From assembly GCF_001677885.1 (NCBI RefSeq), contig NZ_LOCQ01000044.1:1-64000 (forward strand): a DNA stretch of 64,000 nt, given 5' to 3'. Below are positions 26,312-35,694 of this stretch, one piece after another (the first letter of the stretch is position 1; each line of letters starts with the position of its first letter). Under the pieces are notes generated by a model. That model did not search any database, had not been told where the DNA came from, and was given only the letters and a program-made list of their open reading frames with translations. A program made the position numbers and the translations under genes. The stretch comes from Janthinobacterium psychrotolerans. GTDB lineage: Bacteria; Pseudomonadota; Gammaproteobacteria; Burkholderiales; Burkholderiaceae_D.

Positions 26312-27592
26312 TTAATGCACGGCGCGGGAAATGCCATGCACATAGTCGTTGACCCAGGCATAGGCGGCCACCTGGATGGCCGTCAGCTCGTTTTCCGACA
26401 ATTGCAAATGTTCCAGCATGGCGGCCGTGGCCGGGCCGCCATCGGCTTGCTCGACCTGCTCGACCAGCGCCAGCATATTGCCCAGCTCGCCATGGCGGAA
26501 CAGCAGCGCATCGCTGACCTTGCTGTTCACGCGCACGCTGCTGACCACTTCGCTCATCTGCATGGAAAAGAGCGTGTCCATCAGTGACATGATGCCGACC
26601 GTAAAGCCGATATCCGCATATTGATGCTGGCCCGGGCGCAGTTTTTGCGTCATCAGCTCGAGCAGTTTGCCGCGCGTGGTGGCCAGCTGCAGCAAGGGCG
26701 AAGTAAACTGCGCCGACGTACCGGGCCGCACATACAACAAAATCTGCAGCCAGCGCTGCAGCTGGCGCCGCCCCAGCAGCAGCAAGGCCTGGCCCAGGGT
26801 ATCGACGCGCACGCCGGCGCTGACGGCCGGCGTATTGACCAGGCGCAGCAGATTGAGACCGATCATCGCGTCGTGCTTGATGCAGCGTTCCAGCTCGCGG
26901 TTGTCGGCATTGCTCCGTATCAGTTCAAGCAGGTGCAAAATCGCGAGATCCGAGGCCGACATGCGCTTGCCGCTCAGAATCACAGGCCGCGCAAAATAAT
27001 AACCCTGGAAAAAATCAAAGCCCAGCGCCAGGCATTGCTCGAACTGCGCCAAGGTTTCCACTTTTTCGGCCAGCAGCTTTTTGCGCGACACGGCCAGCAC
27101 TTGCGCCAGGCGCGGCAATTCGTCGGGCGTCAGCTGGGCGATATCGACCTTGATCACGTCGACCAGCGGCAGCAATTGCTGCACGTCGGGCGTATCGAGC
27201 ACCACGTCGTCGAGCGCAAAACGGAAACCGGCCTGGCGCAGCTCGCTGATGCGGGCCAGCAGGGCCGGCGTCGGCCGCACGGTTTCGAGGATTTCCAGCA
27301 CCACCTTGTGATGCGGTAAAAAGCCGATAAAGTCGCTCATCAGCGCCACCGCGTCGACATTGATAAAGGCCAGTTGCAAGCCCACCACCTGTTCCATGCC
27401 CAGCTCCGAGGCATGGGCGATCACGGTGGCGGTGGCCGCCACGGCGTCGCCGGTCATCCTGGCCTGGTTCTCGGCAGTGCTGCGAAACAGCAACTCGTAA
27501 GCGACCAGGCGCTGGTCGCGGTTCAGGATGGGTTGGCGGGCGAGAAAGAAATCCTGCAGCGCAGTTTTTTGAGTATGCAAGGAGATAGTCAT
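26312..27592 (-). CDS. EAL-HDOD domain regulator (YuxH type)
   Basis: A 426-residue protein with an N-terminal degenerate EAL domain (about 10-215; LARQPILNRDQRLVAYELLF, where the catalytic EAL is ELL). A C-terminal HDOD domain (about 220-410) contains AILHLLELIRSNADN and MIGLNLLRLVNTPAVSAGV. The missing EAL residues argue against phosphodiesterase activity. Such proteins act as non-catalytic regulators of c-di-GMP-linked traits such as motility or biofilm. It is convergent with the methyltransferase gene, with only 3 bp between. Confidence 0.85.
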   Translation of the reverse strand: MTISLHTQKTALQDFFLARQPILNRDQRLVAYELLFRSTAENQARMTGDAVAATATVIAHASELGMEQVVGLQLAFINVDAVALMSDFIGFLPHHKVVLEILETVRPTPALLARISELRQAGFRFALDDVVLDTPDVQQLLPLVDVIKVDIAQLTPDELPRLAQVLAVSRKKLLAEKVETLAQFEQCLALGFDFFQGYYFARPVILSGKRMSASDLAILHLLELIRSNADNRELERCIKHDAMIGLNLLRLVNTPAVSAGVRVDTLGQALLLLGRRQLQRWLQILLYVRPGTSAQFTSPLLQLATTRGKLLELMTQKLRPGQHQYADIGFTVGIMSLMDTLFSMQMSEVVSSVRVNSKVSDALLFRHGELGNMLALVEQVEQADGGPATAAMLEHLQLSENELTAIQVAAYAWVNDYVHGISRAVH

Positions 27593-27727
27593 GGAACAGC
27601 CCGCGAATGAGGGCCGCGTTCAGGCGGCGGCAGGGCCTGGGCCGGCGCTGGCCGGCCCGCAGCCAGTATAGCCCCGGCCTGCCCGATGACGATGCACTGC
27701 AGCGCACGCCGTGCGCGCAAACCACAT

Positions 27728-28645
27728 TCAGACCCGGCGCGTGCCCGTGTTCCTGACGCCGCCCTTGCCTGTTTCCAGCACGAATTTGGCGCCGTTGTCG
27801 CGGCCCAGCACCTTGACCAGGTAGGGCATCACTTCGCGCAGCATCGGCTCCAGGGTGTACGGCGGGTTCAGGATGAACATGCCGCTGCTGTGCAGGCCGA
27901 AGCCGTCCGGCGATGGCGTATTGACCGTCAGCGTCACATGCAGCCATTCCGTCGAAGGCAGCTGCTTGAGCTTGTCGGCGAACTGGCGCGATTCCATGCG
28001 CTGCAGCACCGGGTACCAGACGGCATAGATGCCGGACGGAAAGCGCACGAGAGCGTCGGCCAGGGTGTCCTTGACCTTGCGGTAATCCATCTTGTCTTCG
28101 TACGGCGGGTCGATCAGCACCAGCGCGCGGCGTGAGGGCGGCGGCAGCAGGGCTTTCAGGCTCTGGAAACCGTCGGCCTTGGTGATGATGACGCGCTTGC
28201 CGCGCACGGTCGGACGCTCGCCCTGGGCCTGCGCATGGGCTTCGACCTTGCGGAAGTTGTCGGCCAGGATCTTCGCATCGGCCGGGTGCAGCTCGAACAA
28301 TCGCAAACGGTCCTGCTCGCGGCTGACCTGGTCGGCGCAGTACGGCGAACCCGGGTAGTAGCGCATCTTGCCGCTCGGATTCATTTCCTTGATCAGCTTC
28401 AGATACTCGGCCAGCGACACCGGCAGGTCGGTACGGTCCCACAGCGGGGCGATGCCGGTTTCATATTCGGCGTTCTTCGACGCATAGCCGCCGTCGAGCG
28501 CATACACGCCGGCGCCCGAATGGGTATCGATATAACTGTAGGCGGTATCTTTTTGATTCAGGTACTGCAACAACTGAATCTGCACATAATGCTTCAACAC
28601 ATCGGCGTGATTACCCGCATGAAAGGCGTGGCGGTAACTCAACAT
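27728..28645 (-). CDS. rlmJ: 23S rRNA (adenine(2030)-N(6))-methyltransferase
   Basis: A 305-residue enzyme starting MLSYRHAFHAGNHADVLKHY, the RlmJ N-terminal signature. The SAM site is at YIDTHSGAGVYAL and the catalytic motif at VLIDPPYEDKMDY (D-P-P-Y, as in N6-adenine methylases). It methylates A2030 of 23S rRNA in E. coli. It is about 20 residues longer than E. coli RlmJ because of a C-terminal tail ending GKGGVRNTGTRRV. Confidence 0.92.
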   Translation of the reverse strand: MLSYRHAFHAGNHADVLKHYVQIQLLQYLNQKDTAYSYIDTHSGAGVYALDGGYASKNAEYETGIAPLWDRTDLPVSLAEYLKLIKEMNPSGKMRYYPGSPYCADQVSREQDRLRLFELHPADAKILADNFRKVEAHAQAQGERPTVRGKRVIITKADGFQSLKALLPPPSRRALVLIDPPYEDKMDYRKVKDTLADALVRFPSGIYAVWYPVLQRMESRQFADKLKQLPSTEWLHVTLTVNTPSPDGFGLHSSGMFILNPPYTLEPMLREVMPYLVKVLGRDNGAKFVLETGKGGVRNTGTRRV

Positions 28646-28914
28646 AAGCTGGCAATTCCATAAAATAAAGTAAAGGTGGGGCTGCGCTTACACCGGGCAG
28701 AGCATGGGAACAGACTGGGAGGGTCAGGCTGCCGGACCAGAAACAGCATGGACCAGCGTAATGAGCGCGCAATTTCCAGCATTATCCACCAGAAAGCGTC
28801 TCGGCATCAAAAAACCGCTTTAACGGACCGGGCAGTAGCCGAACCCGCTTCTGGCTGGCGCGGTAAAATACGCCCATCGGCGCGAGCGCCCTCTGCACTG
28901 AATGCCACAACGAC

Positions 28915-29334
28915 ATGCATAGCCTGACCTTAACTACCGACAACCGCGCCCAGATCGCGGCCCAGCTGGCCGGTCCGCGCTGGATCGTCGCCTGCCTGTG
29001 CGCGCAATGGTGCGGCACCTGCGCCACCTACCGCGCCACGTTCGAGGAACTGGCCGCGCGCCATCCGGACAAGCTGTTCGTCTGGGTCGATATCGAAGAC
29101 CAGGCCGATGTGATCGGCGAACTCGATATCGAGAACTTCCCTACCCTCCTGATCCAGCAGGACGACAACGTGGCGTTTTTCGGCACCGTACTGCCCGACG
29201 GCGGCCTGGCGCACCGCATGGTGCAGGCGCAGCAGGCATTGAGCGCCGAAGAACTGGCCGCGCTGTCGACCAGCACGCCAGAGCGCCGCAGCTGGCAGCG
29301 CGACAGCAATCTGCGCACCATGCTGGCCAGCTGA
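28915..29334 (+). CDS. Thioredoxin-like protein
   Basis: A 139-residue thioredoxin-fold protein with the active site QWCGTCATYR (about residues 27-36; WCxxC with GT in place of the GP of thioredoxin). The strand VWVDIEDQADVIGELDIENF and the cis-Pro FPTLLIQQD follow. There is no signal peptide, so it is cytoplasmic. A possible reductase for an unknown partner. It faces the IorB-like gene with only 5 bp between the stops. The preceding 269-bp gap holds a TAAAAT box (28862-28867) but nothing else I can support. Confidence 0.85.
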   Translation: MHSLTLTTDNRAQIAAQLAGPRWIVACLCAQWCGTCATYRATFEELAARHPDKLFVWVDIEDQADVIGELDIENFPTLLIQQDDNVAFFGTVLPDGGLAHRMVQAQQALSAEELAALSTSTPERRSWQRDSNLRTMLAS

Positions 29335-29339
29335 CCTTT

Positions 29340-31613
29340 TTACCCCAGCCGCAAGGGCAGGCTGCGCAGCCGCTTGCCGGTCAGTTTGAACACGGCATTG
29401 GCCACCGCCGGCGCGATCGGCGGCGTGCCCGGTTCGCCCACGCCTTGCGGATGCGCCGCGCTGGCGATAATGATGGTCTCCACCTCGGGCGCCTGCCCCA
29501 TGCGCAGCACCGGATAGTCGTGGAAGTTGCCCTGCTCCACCTTGCCGTCCTTGAAGGTGATCTCGCCGCCGAGCGCCGCCGACAGGCCGAACAGCACGCT
29601 TGATTCCATCTGCTGGGCAATGATATTCGGGTTGACGGCCAGGCCGCAATCGATGGCGCACACCACCCTGTGCACGCGGATCTCGCCGTTTTCCAGCGAT
29701 ACCTGCGCCACTTGCGCGACGATGCTGCCAAACGACTGGTGCAGCGCCACCCCGTGCGCGTGGCTGGCCGGCGCGCTGCCAGCCCTGGCCACGGCGGCGT
29801 CGAGCACTGCCAGGTGGCGCCGATGGTGTTGCAGCATGGCGCGCCGGTAGGCCACCTCATCCTGCCCGGCAGCATGCGCCAGTTCGTCGACAAAGCTTTC
29901 CTTGAAAAACGCATTGTGCGAGTGGCCCACCGAGCGCCAGTAGCCGACCGGCACGCTGCTGTCGGCAATCACATGAGCGATGCGCTGGTTGGCGATCTCG
30001 TAGGGCAGGTCGAATTCGCCTTCCGCCGTGGTCTTGTCCGGTCCCATGCCGGGCAGGCCGAAATTGCGCTGCAAATACTGGTGCGTGATCGAGGCGCTGA
30101 CCGATTGATTGTCCCAGGAAGCGATGCGGCCCTGCGCATCGAGCCGTGCGACAAAGCGCGCCAGCGCGGCGGGACGGTACATATCGTGTTTCGTATCCTG
30201 CTCGCGCGTCCAGATCAGCTGCACCGGCGCGCCCTCGCACTGCAGCGCGATGGCCACCGCCTGCGCCACCATGTCCACTTCCAGGCGCCGGCCAAAGCCG
30301 CCACCGAGCAGCAGCACCTCGATCGTGACGTCGCCGCTGGCCACGCCGGCCACTTTCGCCGCCACGTCGACGGCGATGCCGGGCGCCTGGGTCGAGGCCC
30401 ACAGGTGCACCTTGCCGTCCTTGACTTGCGCGGTGCAGTTGACCGGCTCCATCGCCGCATGCGCCAGAAAAGGCGCACGGTATTCGGCCGTCACTTGCCT
30501 GAGCGCCTGCACGTGCTTGCCATCGACCTCGCCGCTGGCATGGTAGACATGGCCCGCTTCGGCGTCGAGCAGGCGCGCAAAATCGGCAAATACCTCGGCG
30601 CTCGACAGATGCGACTGCGCTCCCGCCCGCCACTGGGTCGGCAAGGTGGCCGCCGCCTGTTTCGCGCGCCACCAGGTATCGGCCACCACGGCCGCGCACG
30701 AGATGCGGTGCTGGCCCAGGGCCGGCGTCAGGTCCAGCACTTTTTTCACGCCAGGCATGGCCAGCGCCACCGGCGCATCGAACGACGACAGAGTGTCGCC
30801 CAGGCGGCGCGGCAGATGCAGAGCCGCGTACAGCATGCCGGGCGGACGCGCGTCGATGCCGAACACGGCGCGTCCATTGACTTTTGACGGCGTATCGCGG
30901 CGCGCAACCGCCTTGCCGATCAGCCTGAATTGCGCCGGCGATTTCAATACCGGCTGGCCCGGGTCCAGCACGGCAGCGCGCGACGCCAGGCTGGCGTAGC
31001 TGGCGCGCCGGCCATCGGCGTGGAACACTTCACCATCCTGCGTGCGGCATTGGGCCACCGTGGCGCTCCACTGCGCGCAAGCGGCCGCCACCAGCATGGC
31101 GCGCGCGCAGGCGCCCGCCTCGCGCATCGGCTGCCAGCCATCCTTGACGCTCGACGAGCCGCCGGTCACGATCACGCCCAGCTCGCGCGCGGCCTTGGCC
31201 ACCGTCCACTGCGCCAGTTGCTTGAGCCTGCCGTTGTCGTCGGGATGGAACGGCAGGCCGTCGACCAGCATGGCGACATTGCCGAAGATCTTGTCCATCG
31301 GCGCCTGCACCAGGGTAATGGACGCCAAAGGCACGTCGAGCTCCTCGGCCACCAGCATGGCCAGCGCCGTATACACGCCTTGCCCCATTTCGCTGCGCGG
31401 CATGGCCAGCAGGACCGTGCCGTCGGCTTGCAGCGCCAGCCAGCCGTTCAGCGCCACGGCGCCGCCCTTGACGGGCAAGGGGCTGCTGCCGTGCAGGCGC
31501 TGGCGCGGCGGCAGCACGCCCCAGCCCAGCACCAGGGCACCAACGCCGGCCACGCCCAGCCCCAGGCCTTTCAGCAAAAAACGTCGGCGGGCAGTGGAAG
31601 TGTTTGCAGTCAT
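29340..31613 (-). CDS. Xanthine-dehydrogenase-family molybdopterin subunit, IorB-like
   Basis: A 757-residue large subunit of a molybdenum hydroxylase related to isoquinoline 1-oxidoreductase beta. A Tat signal (ARRRFLLKGLGLGVAGVGAL, residues 8-27) implies export to the periplasm. Cofactor-binding motifs are MPRSEMGQGVYTALAMLVAE, LLLGGGFGRRLEVD and VGYWRSVGHSHNAFFKESF, with the active-site Glu in GVGEPGTPPIAP near the end. The small [2Fe-2S] alpha subunit that normally forms the electron path is not adjacent on either side. The substrate is unknown. Confidence 0.88.
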   Translation of the reverse strand: MTANTSTARRRFLLKGLGLGVAGVGALVLGWGVLPPRQRLHGSSPLPVKGGAVALNGWLALQADGTVLLAMPRSEMGQGVYTALAMLVAEELDVPLASITLVQAPMDKIFGNVAMLVDGLPFHPDDNGRLKQLAQWTVAKAARELGVIVTGGSSSVKDGWQPMREAGACARAMLVAAACAQWSATVAQCRTQDGEVFHADGRRASYASLASRAAVLDPGQPVLKSPAQFRLIGKAVARRDTPSKVNGRAVFGIDARPPGMLYAALHLPRRLGDTLSSFDAPVALAMPGVKKVLDLTPALGQHRISCAAVVADTWWRAKQAAATLPTQWRAGAQSHLSSAEVFADFARLLDAEAGHVYHASGEVDGKHVQALRQVTAEYRAPFLAHAAMEPVNCTAQVKDGKVHLWASTQAPGIAVDVAAKVAGVASGDVTIEVLLLGGGFGRRLEVDMVAQAVAIALQCEGAPVQLIWTREQDTKHDMYRPAALARFVARLDAQGRIASWDNQSVSASITHQYLQRNFGLPGMGPDKTTAEGEFDLPYEIANQRIAHVIADSSVPVGYWRSVGHSHNAFFKESFVDELAHAAGQDEVAYRRAMLQHHRRHLAVLDAAVARAGSAPASHAHGVALHQSFGSIVAQVAQVSLENGEIRVHRVVCAIDCGLAVNPNIIAQQMESSVLFGLSAALGGEITFKDGKVEQGNFHDYPVLRMGQAPEVETIIIASAAHPQGVGEPGTPPIAPAVANAVFKLTGKRLRSLPLRLG

Positions 31614-31632
31614 GGGATTGTTCCAGTGAGTA

Positions 31633-34600
31633 TCAGTGATCGCGCCAGCGCTCGACTATATCCTGCGCCAGCACCGGCCGGCTATAAAAATAGCCTTGCG
31701 CCAGGCGGCAGCCATGGCGCAGCAGGAAGGCGGCCTGCTCCTCGGTTTCCACGCCTTCGGCGATCACCGACAGCTGCATGCTCTTGCCCAGTTCAATGAT
31801 CGCAATCGCGATCGCTTCGTCGTTGGCGTCGCGCGCGATATCCTTGATGAAGGAGCGGTCGATTTTCAGGGTCTGCACCGGCAATTGCTTGAGGTAGGCC
31901 AGCGAGGAATAGCCGGTGCCGAAATCATCGATGGCCAGGCCCACGCCGATGGCGTGCAGGTCGTTGATAAAGCCGAGCGCGTCGCCGGTGTTCATGATCA
32001 CCGACTCCGTCACTTCCAGCTGCAGCCGCTGTGGTTCGAGCCCGGTTTCGCGCAGGATGTCGGCCACCATGCCGGCCATGCTGCCGCGCTCGAACTGCTT
32101 GACCGACAGGTTGACGGCCATCTTCGGCACCTGCAGGCCCTGCGCCTGCCAGCGCATCATCTGGCGGCACGCCTCGTCGAGCACCCACTTGCCCAGCTGG
32201 TTGATATAGCCGCTGTCTTCGGCCAGCGGTATAAAGCGGGCCGGCGCGACCAGTCCCAGTTCGGGGTGGTTCCAGCGCACCAGCGCTTCCACGCCGATCA
32301 GGCGGCCGGTATCGATTTCCACCTGCGGCTGGTAGTTCAAAAAGATCTCGTTCTTTTCGATCGAACGGCGCAAAAAGGTTTCCAGGCGCAGCTTTTCGAT
32401 GCCCTCGCCCGTCATCGACGGCGCATAGAAGCGGTAGCCGTTGCGCCCGCGCGCCTTGGCCTGGTACATGGCCACGTCGGCATTGCGGATCAACATGTTC
32501 AGGTCCTGCGCATCGTCGGGGTACAGGCTGACACCCACGCTGCAGGTGACGAACAATTCGTGGCTGGCCACCAGGAAGGGCTGCTCGAACATGCCGACCA
32601 GTTTTTCCGCCACCTGGGAAGCGCCGTACTGGCCGTCGACATTTTCCAGCAGCACGATGAATTCGTCGCCGCCCAGCCGCGCCAGGGTATCGCCTTCGCG
32701 CAGCCGCGCCGACAGCTGCGCCGCCACCTGCTGCAGCAATTCGTCGCCGATATGGTGGCCGAGGGTGTCGTTGACATTCTTGAAGCGGTCGAGGTCGATG
32801 AACAGGATCGCCAGCTGTTCGGTGCTGCGCGCGGCGCGCAGCAAGGCGTGCTGCAGGCGGTCGTGGAACAGCAGGCGGTTCGGCAGCGCGGTGAGCGGAT
32901 CGTGATGGGCCAGGTGGTCGAGCTTTTCCTGCGCCTGCTTCACTTCGGTGATGTCGCGCGACACACCCACGTAATGGGTGGTCAGCGCCTTGGTGTCGCG
33001 CACCGCGCTCAAGGTCAGCCATTCGAGATAGATCTCGCCATTCTTGCGCCGGCGCCACAGCTCGCCGCGCCAGAAACCGGTGCCGATCAGCTCATCCCAC
33101 ATGGCCTGGTAAAACGCCGGATCATGGCGTTCGGAGCGCGTCAGCGACGAGTGCCTGCCGACCGCATCGGCCTCGGCATAGCCGGTAATTTGCGTAAAGG
33201 CCGGATTGACGGCGACGATCACGCCCTCGATATCGACCACCATCACGGCGTCGGCGATATGTTCGAGCACGGTGGCCGACAGGCGCAGCTCTTCTTCGGC
33301 TTCCTTGCGCGCGGTGATGTCGGCATACACCCAGATGCTGCCTTCGGCGGGACGCAGCGGATCGAGCGCGCAGCCGCTGACCAGCGCCCAGAACAGGCTG
33401 CCGTCCTGGCGCCGGTAGTGGCGCTCTTCGCTGAAGTCGCCGCCCGCCGCCATCGCCGGATACTGGCGTTCGCCCGCTTCCTCGAAATCGTAGCGGGTGG
33501 GGAACACGATGGCGGTCGAACTGCCCGTCATGCCGCCATAGCCGTAGCCGAACAGCTCTTCGCAGCGGCGGTTGACCGAGACGATGCGGCGGTGGCGCAC
33601 GAACATCACGCCGAACATCACGTTGTCGAGGATCGCGCTCTGTTCGGTCAGCAGCGCTTCGATGCGCATTTCATGGTGCTTGCGCTGGCTGATGTCGGCG
33701 ATGATGCCGTCGACCCAGACCATGCCGCCGACGCCGGCCTGCGGCTGGCCGTTTTCGGCCACCCAGCGTTCGGTGCCGGAAGCGTCGACGATACGGTATT
33801 CCAGTGCATATGGCCGCATCTCGCCGACCGCCTGCTTGACAGCGCGCCGGTGCGTGCGGCGCTCTTCGGGACAGATCAGGTCGACCCAGGCGTGGGTGCC
33901 GCCGCGCATCAGCTGCGCGGCCGTGTAGCCGGCGATGTCTTCGATGGCGTCACTGACGAAATCGATGGCGCCGTCGGGCCGGTAGCGGAACACGGCGCCC
34001 GGCACCTGCGTGACGATGGTGCGGAAGCGCTCCTCGCGCTGGCCGACATCTTCGAACAGCTGGCCGATGGCGGCGCGCATCCGTTCGAGCTGCGCGGCCA
34101 GCCGGCCCAGTTCGTCGTTGCCGCCCGCTTCCAGGCGCGTGTCGAAGTCGCCATGCGACAGGCGGTCGGAAAAGCGCATCAGGCGGCGCAAGGGTTTGAG
34201 CAGGCGGCGGTTCATGAACAGCACGATCAGCGCGGTCGAGATGGCCAACTGGGCGCCCAGCACGAACACATAGGCGATCTGCTTTTCGCGCAGGTCCTGC
34301 TGGCTGCGCGCATCGTCCATTTCCACCACCACATGGCCGATGCGCTCGCCGCGCACGGCGATATCGCGTTCGGCCCGGTAGACATTGCCGACCGGGCGCT
34401 GCCGCGCCTGCAGGCGCATGAATTCGCTCTCGCCCTGGCCCACCACCTGCACCAGCAGCACGGCGCGGTCGCGCATCACCGATTCGACCAGCGACTGGGC
34501 CGATTCGGCATTCATGTTCCAGAGCGACTCCTGCATGCCCAGCGCCAGGATGTCGGCATTGCGCTGCAGCGCTTCATTGAGGCTGGTACGCGCCGACTGG

Positions 34601-34749
34601 CGCTCGTGCACGCCGACCAGCAGATAGCTGCCGATCAGGGCGGGAACCACCAGGCCGCCCAGCACCACCAGCATCAGGGCGCCGTAGATCGAGGCACCAT
34701 ACAGGGTGCGCAGGCTGGCCAGCCAGCGGCGAAAGGGGGAATTAACCAT
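31633..34749 (-). CDS. Membrane PAS-GGDEF-EAL c-di-GMP signalling protein
   Basis: A 1038-residue sensor with a membrane segment (about 20-42), a periplasmic domain (to about 160), a second membrane segment and a HAMP region (about 183-235). Three PAS domains end in DIS, DITARK and DITEVK. A GGDEF domain (LARLGGDEFIVLL, intact active site) and an EAL domain (VEALVRW, DDFGTGYSSL, IAEGVET; intact) follow. Both diguanylate cyclase and phosphodiesterase motifs are complete, so either activity is possible. It lies 19 bp upstream of the IorB-like gene in the same direction. Confidence 0.93.
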   Translation of the reverse strand: MVNSPFRRWLASLRTLYGASIYGALMLVVLGGLVVPALIGSYLLVGVHERQSARTSLNEALQRNADILALGMQESLWNMNAESAQSLVESVMRDRAVLLVQVVGQGESEFMRLQARQRPVGNVYRAERDIAVRGERIGHVVVEMDDARSQQDLREKQIAYVFVLGAQLAISTALIVLFMNRRLLKPLRRLMRFSDRLSHGDFDTRLEAGGNDELGRLAAQLERMRAAIGQLFEDVGQREERFRTIVTQVPGAVFRYRPDGAIDFVSDAIEDIAGYTAAQLMRGGTHAWVDLICPEERRTHRRAVKQAVGEMRPYALEYRIVDASGTERWVAENGQPQAGVGGMVWVDGIIADISQRKHHEMRIEALLTEQSAILDNVMFGVMFVRHRRIVSVNRRCEELFGYGYGGMTGSSTAIVFPTRYDFEEAGERQYPAMAAGGDFSEERHYRRQDGSLFWALVSGCALDPLRPAEGSIWVYADITARKEAEEELRLSATVLEHIADAVMVVDIEGVIVAVNPAFTQITGYAEADAVGRHSSLTRSERHDPAFYQAMWDELIGTGFWRGELWRRRKNGEIYLEWLTLSAVRDTKALTTHYVGVSRDITEVKQAQEKLDHLAHHDPLTALPNRLLFHDRLQHALLRAARSTEQLAILFIDLDRFKNVNDTLGHHIGDELLQQVAAQLSARLREGDTLARLGGDEFIVLLENVDGQYGASQVAEKLVGMFEQPFLVASHELFVTCSVGVSLYPDDAQDLNMLIRNADVAMYQAKARGRNGYRFYAPSMTGEGIEKLRLETFLRRSIEKNEIFLNYQPQVEIDTGRLIGVEALVRWNHPELGLVAPARFIPLAEDSGYINQLGKWVLDEACRQMMRWQAQGLQVPKMAVNLSVKQFERGSMAGMVADILRETGLEPQRLQLEVTESVIMNTGDALGFINDLHAIGVGLAIDDFGTGYSSLAYLKQLPVQTLKIDRSFIKDIARDANDEAIAIAIIELGKSMQLSVIAEGVETEEQAAFLLRHGCRLAQGYFYSRPVLAQDIVERWRDH

Positions 34750-34975
34750 GCAGGCACGGGCCTGGGTGAGTCATGCAAGCGGTCATCGGATGGCGGCGGA
34801 AGGTTACGGGAAGCGAACGACGGGAGGAATTTTCTAACGGCAATTATGCATGGAAAAAGCGCGCAAAGTCACATCTGGCGCCGCGGCTTGCAGGAATATG
34901 CACCAGAAACCACACGCCCCAGCATAAAAGCCCACAGCTTGCTATCATCGCGCCACTTTACCTAGAGGAACCACC

Positions 34976-35482
34976 ATGACCTTCTCCATCCACTCCGCAT
35001 CGATTCCCGTCTTCAAGCAAATCCTCGGCAGCCTGGCCGCCATCCTGGACAAGGCGCAAACGCATGTGCAGGACAAGAAAATCGATCCGAACGCGCTGCT
35101 GCAGTACCGTTTGTTCCCGGACATGCTGCCTTTCGTGCGCCAGATCCAGATCGCCACCGATTTTGCCAAGGGCTGCGGCGCGCGCCTGGCCGGCGTGGCC
35201 GTGCCGCCGTATGAAGATAGCGAACAGAGCTTTGCCGAACTGAAGGCGCGCATCGTGAAAACCATCGCCTTCCTGGACAGCCTGCCGCAAGCGGACATCG
35301 AAGGCAGCGAAACGCGGGCGATTACCACCGGCAGCGGCGAAAAGACCAAGCACTTCACGGGCCAGACCTATCTGTTCCACTACGCGCTGCCGCATTTCTT
35401 CTTCCATGCGACCACCGCCTACGACATCCTGCGCCACAACGGTGTTGAAGTCGGTAAAAAAGACTTTATCGGCAGCTATTAA
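34976..35482 (+). CDS. DUF1993 domain protein
   Basis: A 168-residue cytoplasmic protein starting MTFSIHSASIPVFKQILGSL and containing TGQTYLFHYALPHFFFHATT and a C-terminal AYDILRHNGVEVGKKDFIG. These match the DUF1993 family, a helical-bundle group related to DinB-like proteins and of unknown function. A good ribosome binding site (AGAGGAA) precedes the ATG. A TATCAT box about 30 bp upstream may be its -10. Confidence 0.85.
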   Translation: MTFSIHSASIPVFKQILGSLAAILDKAQTHVQDKKIDPNALLQYRLFPDMLPFVRQIQIATDFAKGCGARLAGVAVPPYEDSEQSFAELKARIVKTIAFLDSLPQADIEGSETRAITTGSGEKTKHFTGQTYLFHYALPHFFFHATTAYDILRHNGVEVGKKDFIGSY

Positions 35483-35493
35483 TAGCAGAGGCG

Positions 35494-35694
35494 TCAGCTA
35501 TTCCGGCGCGGATACCCCTGCGCCAGTATCCGCACCCACACGGCTTCTTTCTGCTCCGGCGTCATCGACACCCAGTGCGCGACCTCCACCACGCTGCGGC
35601 CACAGCCGCGGCAGATTTCATCGAACGTGGTGGAGCAAACGGCCACGCACGGCGTGTCCGGGCGTTCGGGCAGGTCGGCAATCTCATTTGCCAT
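35494..35694 (-). CDS. DUF1289 domain protein
   Basis: A 66-residue protein with the family pattern PDTPCVAVCSTTFDEICRGC and WVSMTPEQKEAVWVRIL. Four clustered cysteines (CxxxC ... CxxC) suggest metal or Fe-S binding. The function is unknown in the family. Its start overlaps the end of the DUF1415 gene by 11 bp, so the two are co-translated. Confidence 0.85.
   Translation of the reverse strand: MANEIADLPERPDTPCVAVCSTTFDEICRGCGRSVVEVAHWVSMTPEQKEAVWVRILAQGYPRRNS

Noticed and set aside
31636-34965. A 1109-codon open frame on the plus strand opposite the PAS-GGDEF-EAL gene
   Set aside because: Composition is typical of antisense high-GC DNA, and the minus-strand protein has complete GGDEF and EAL motifs. 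No ribosome binding site or family motif supports the plus-strand frame.
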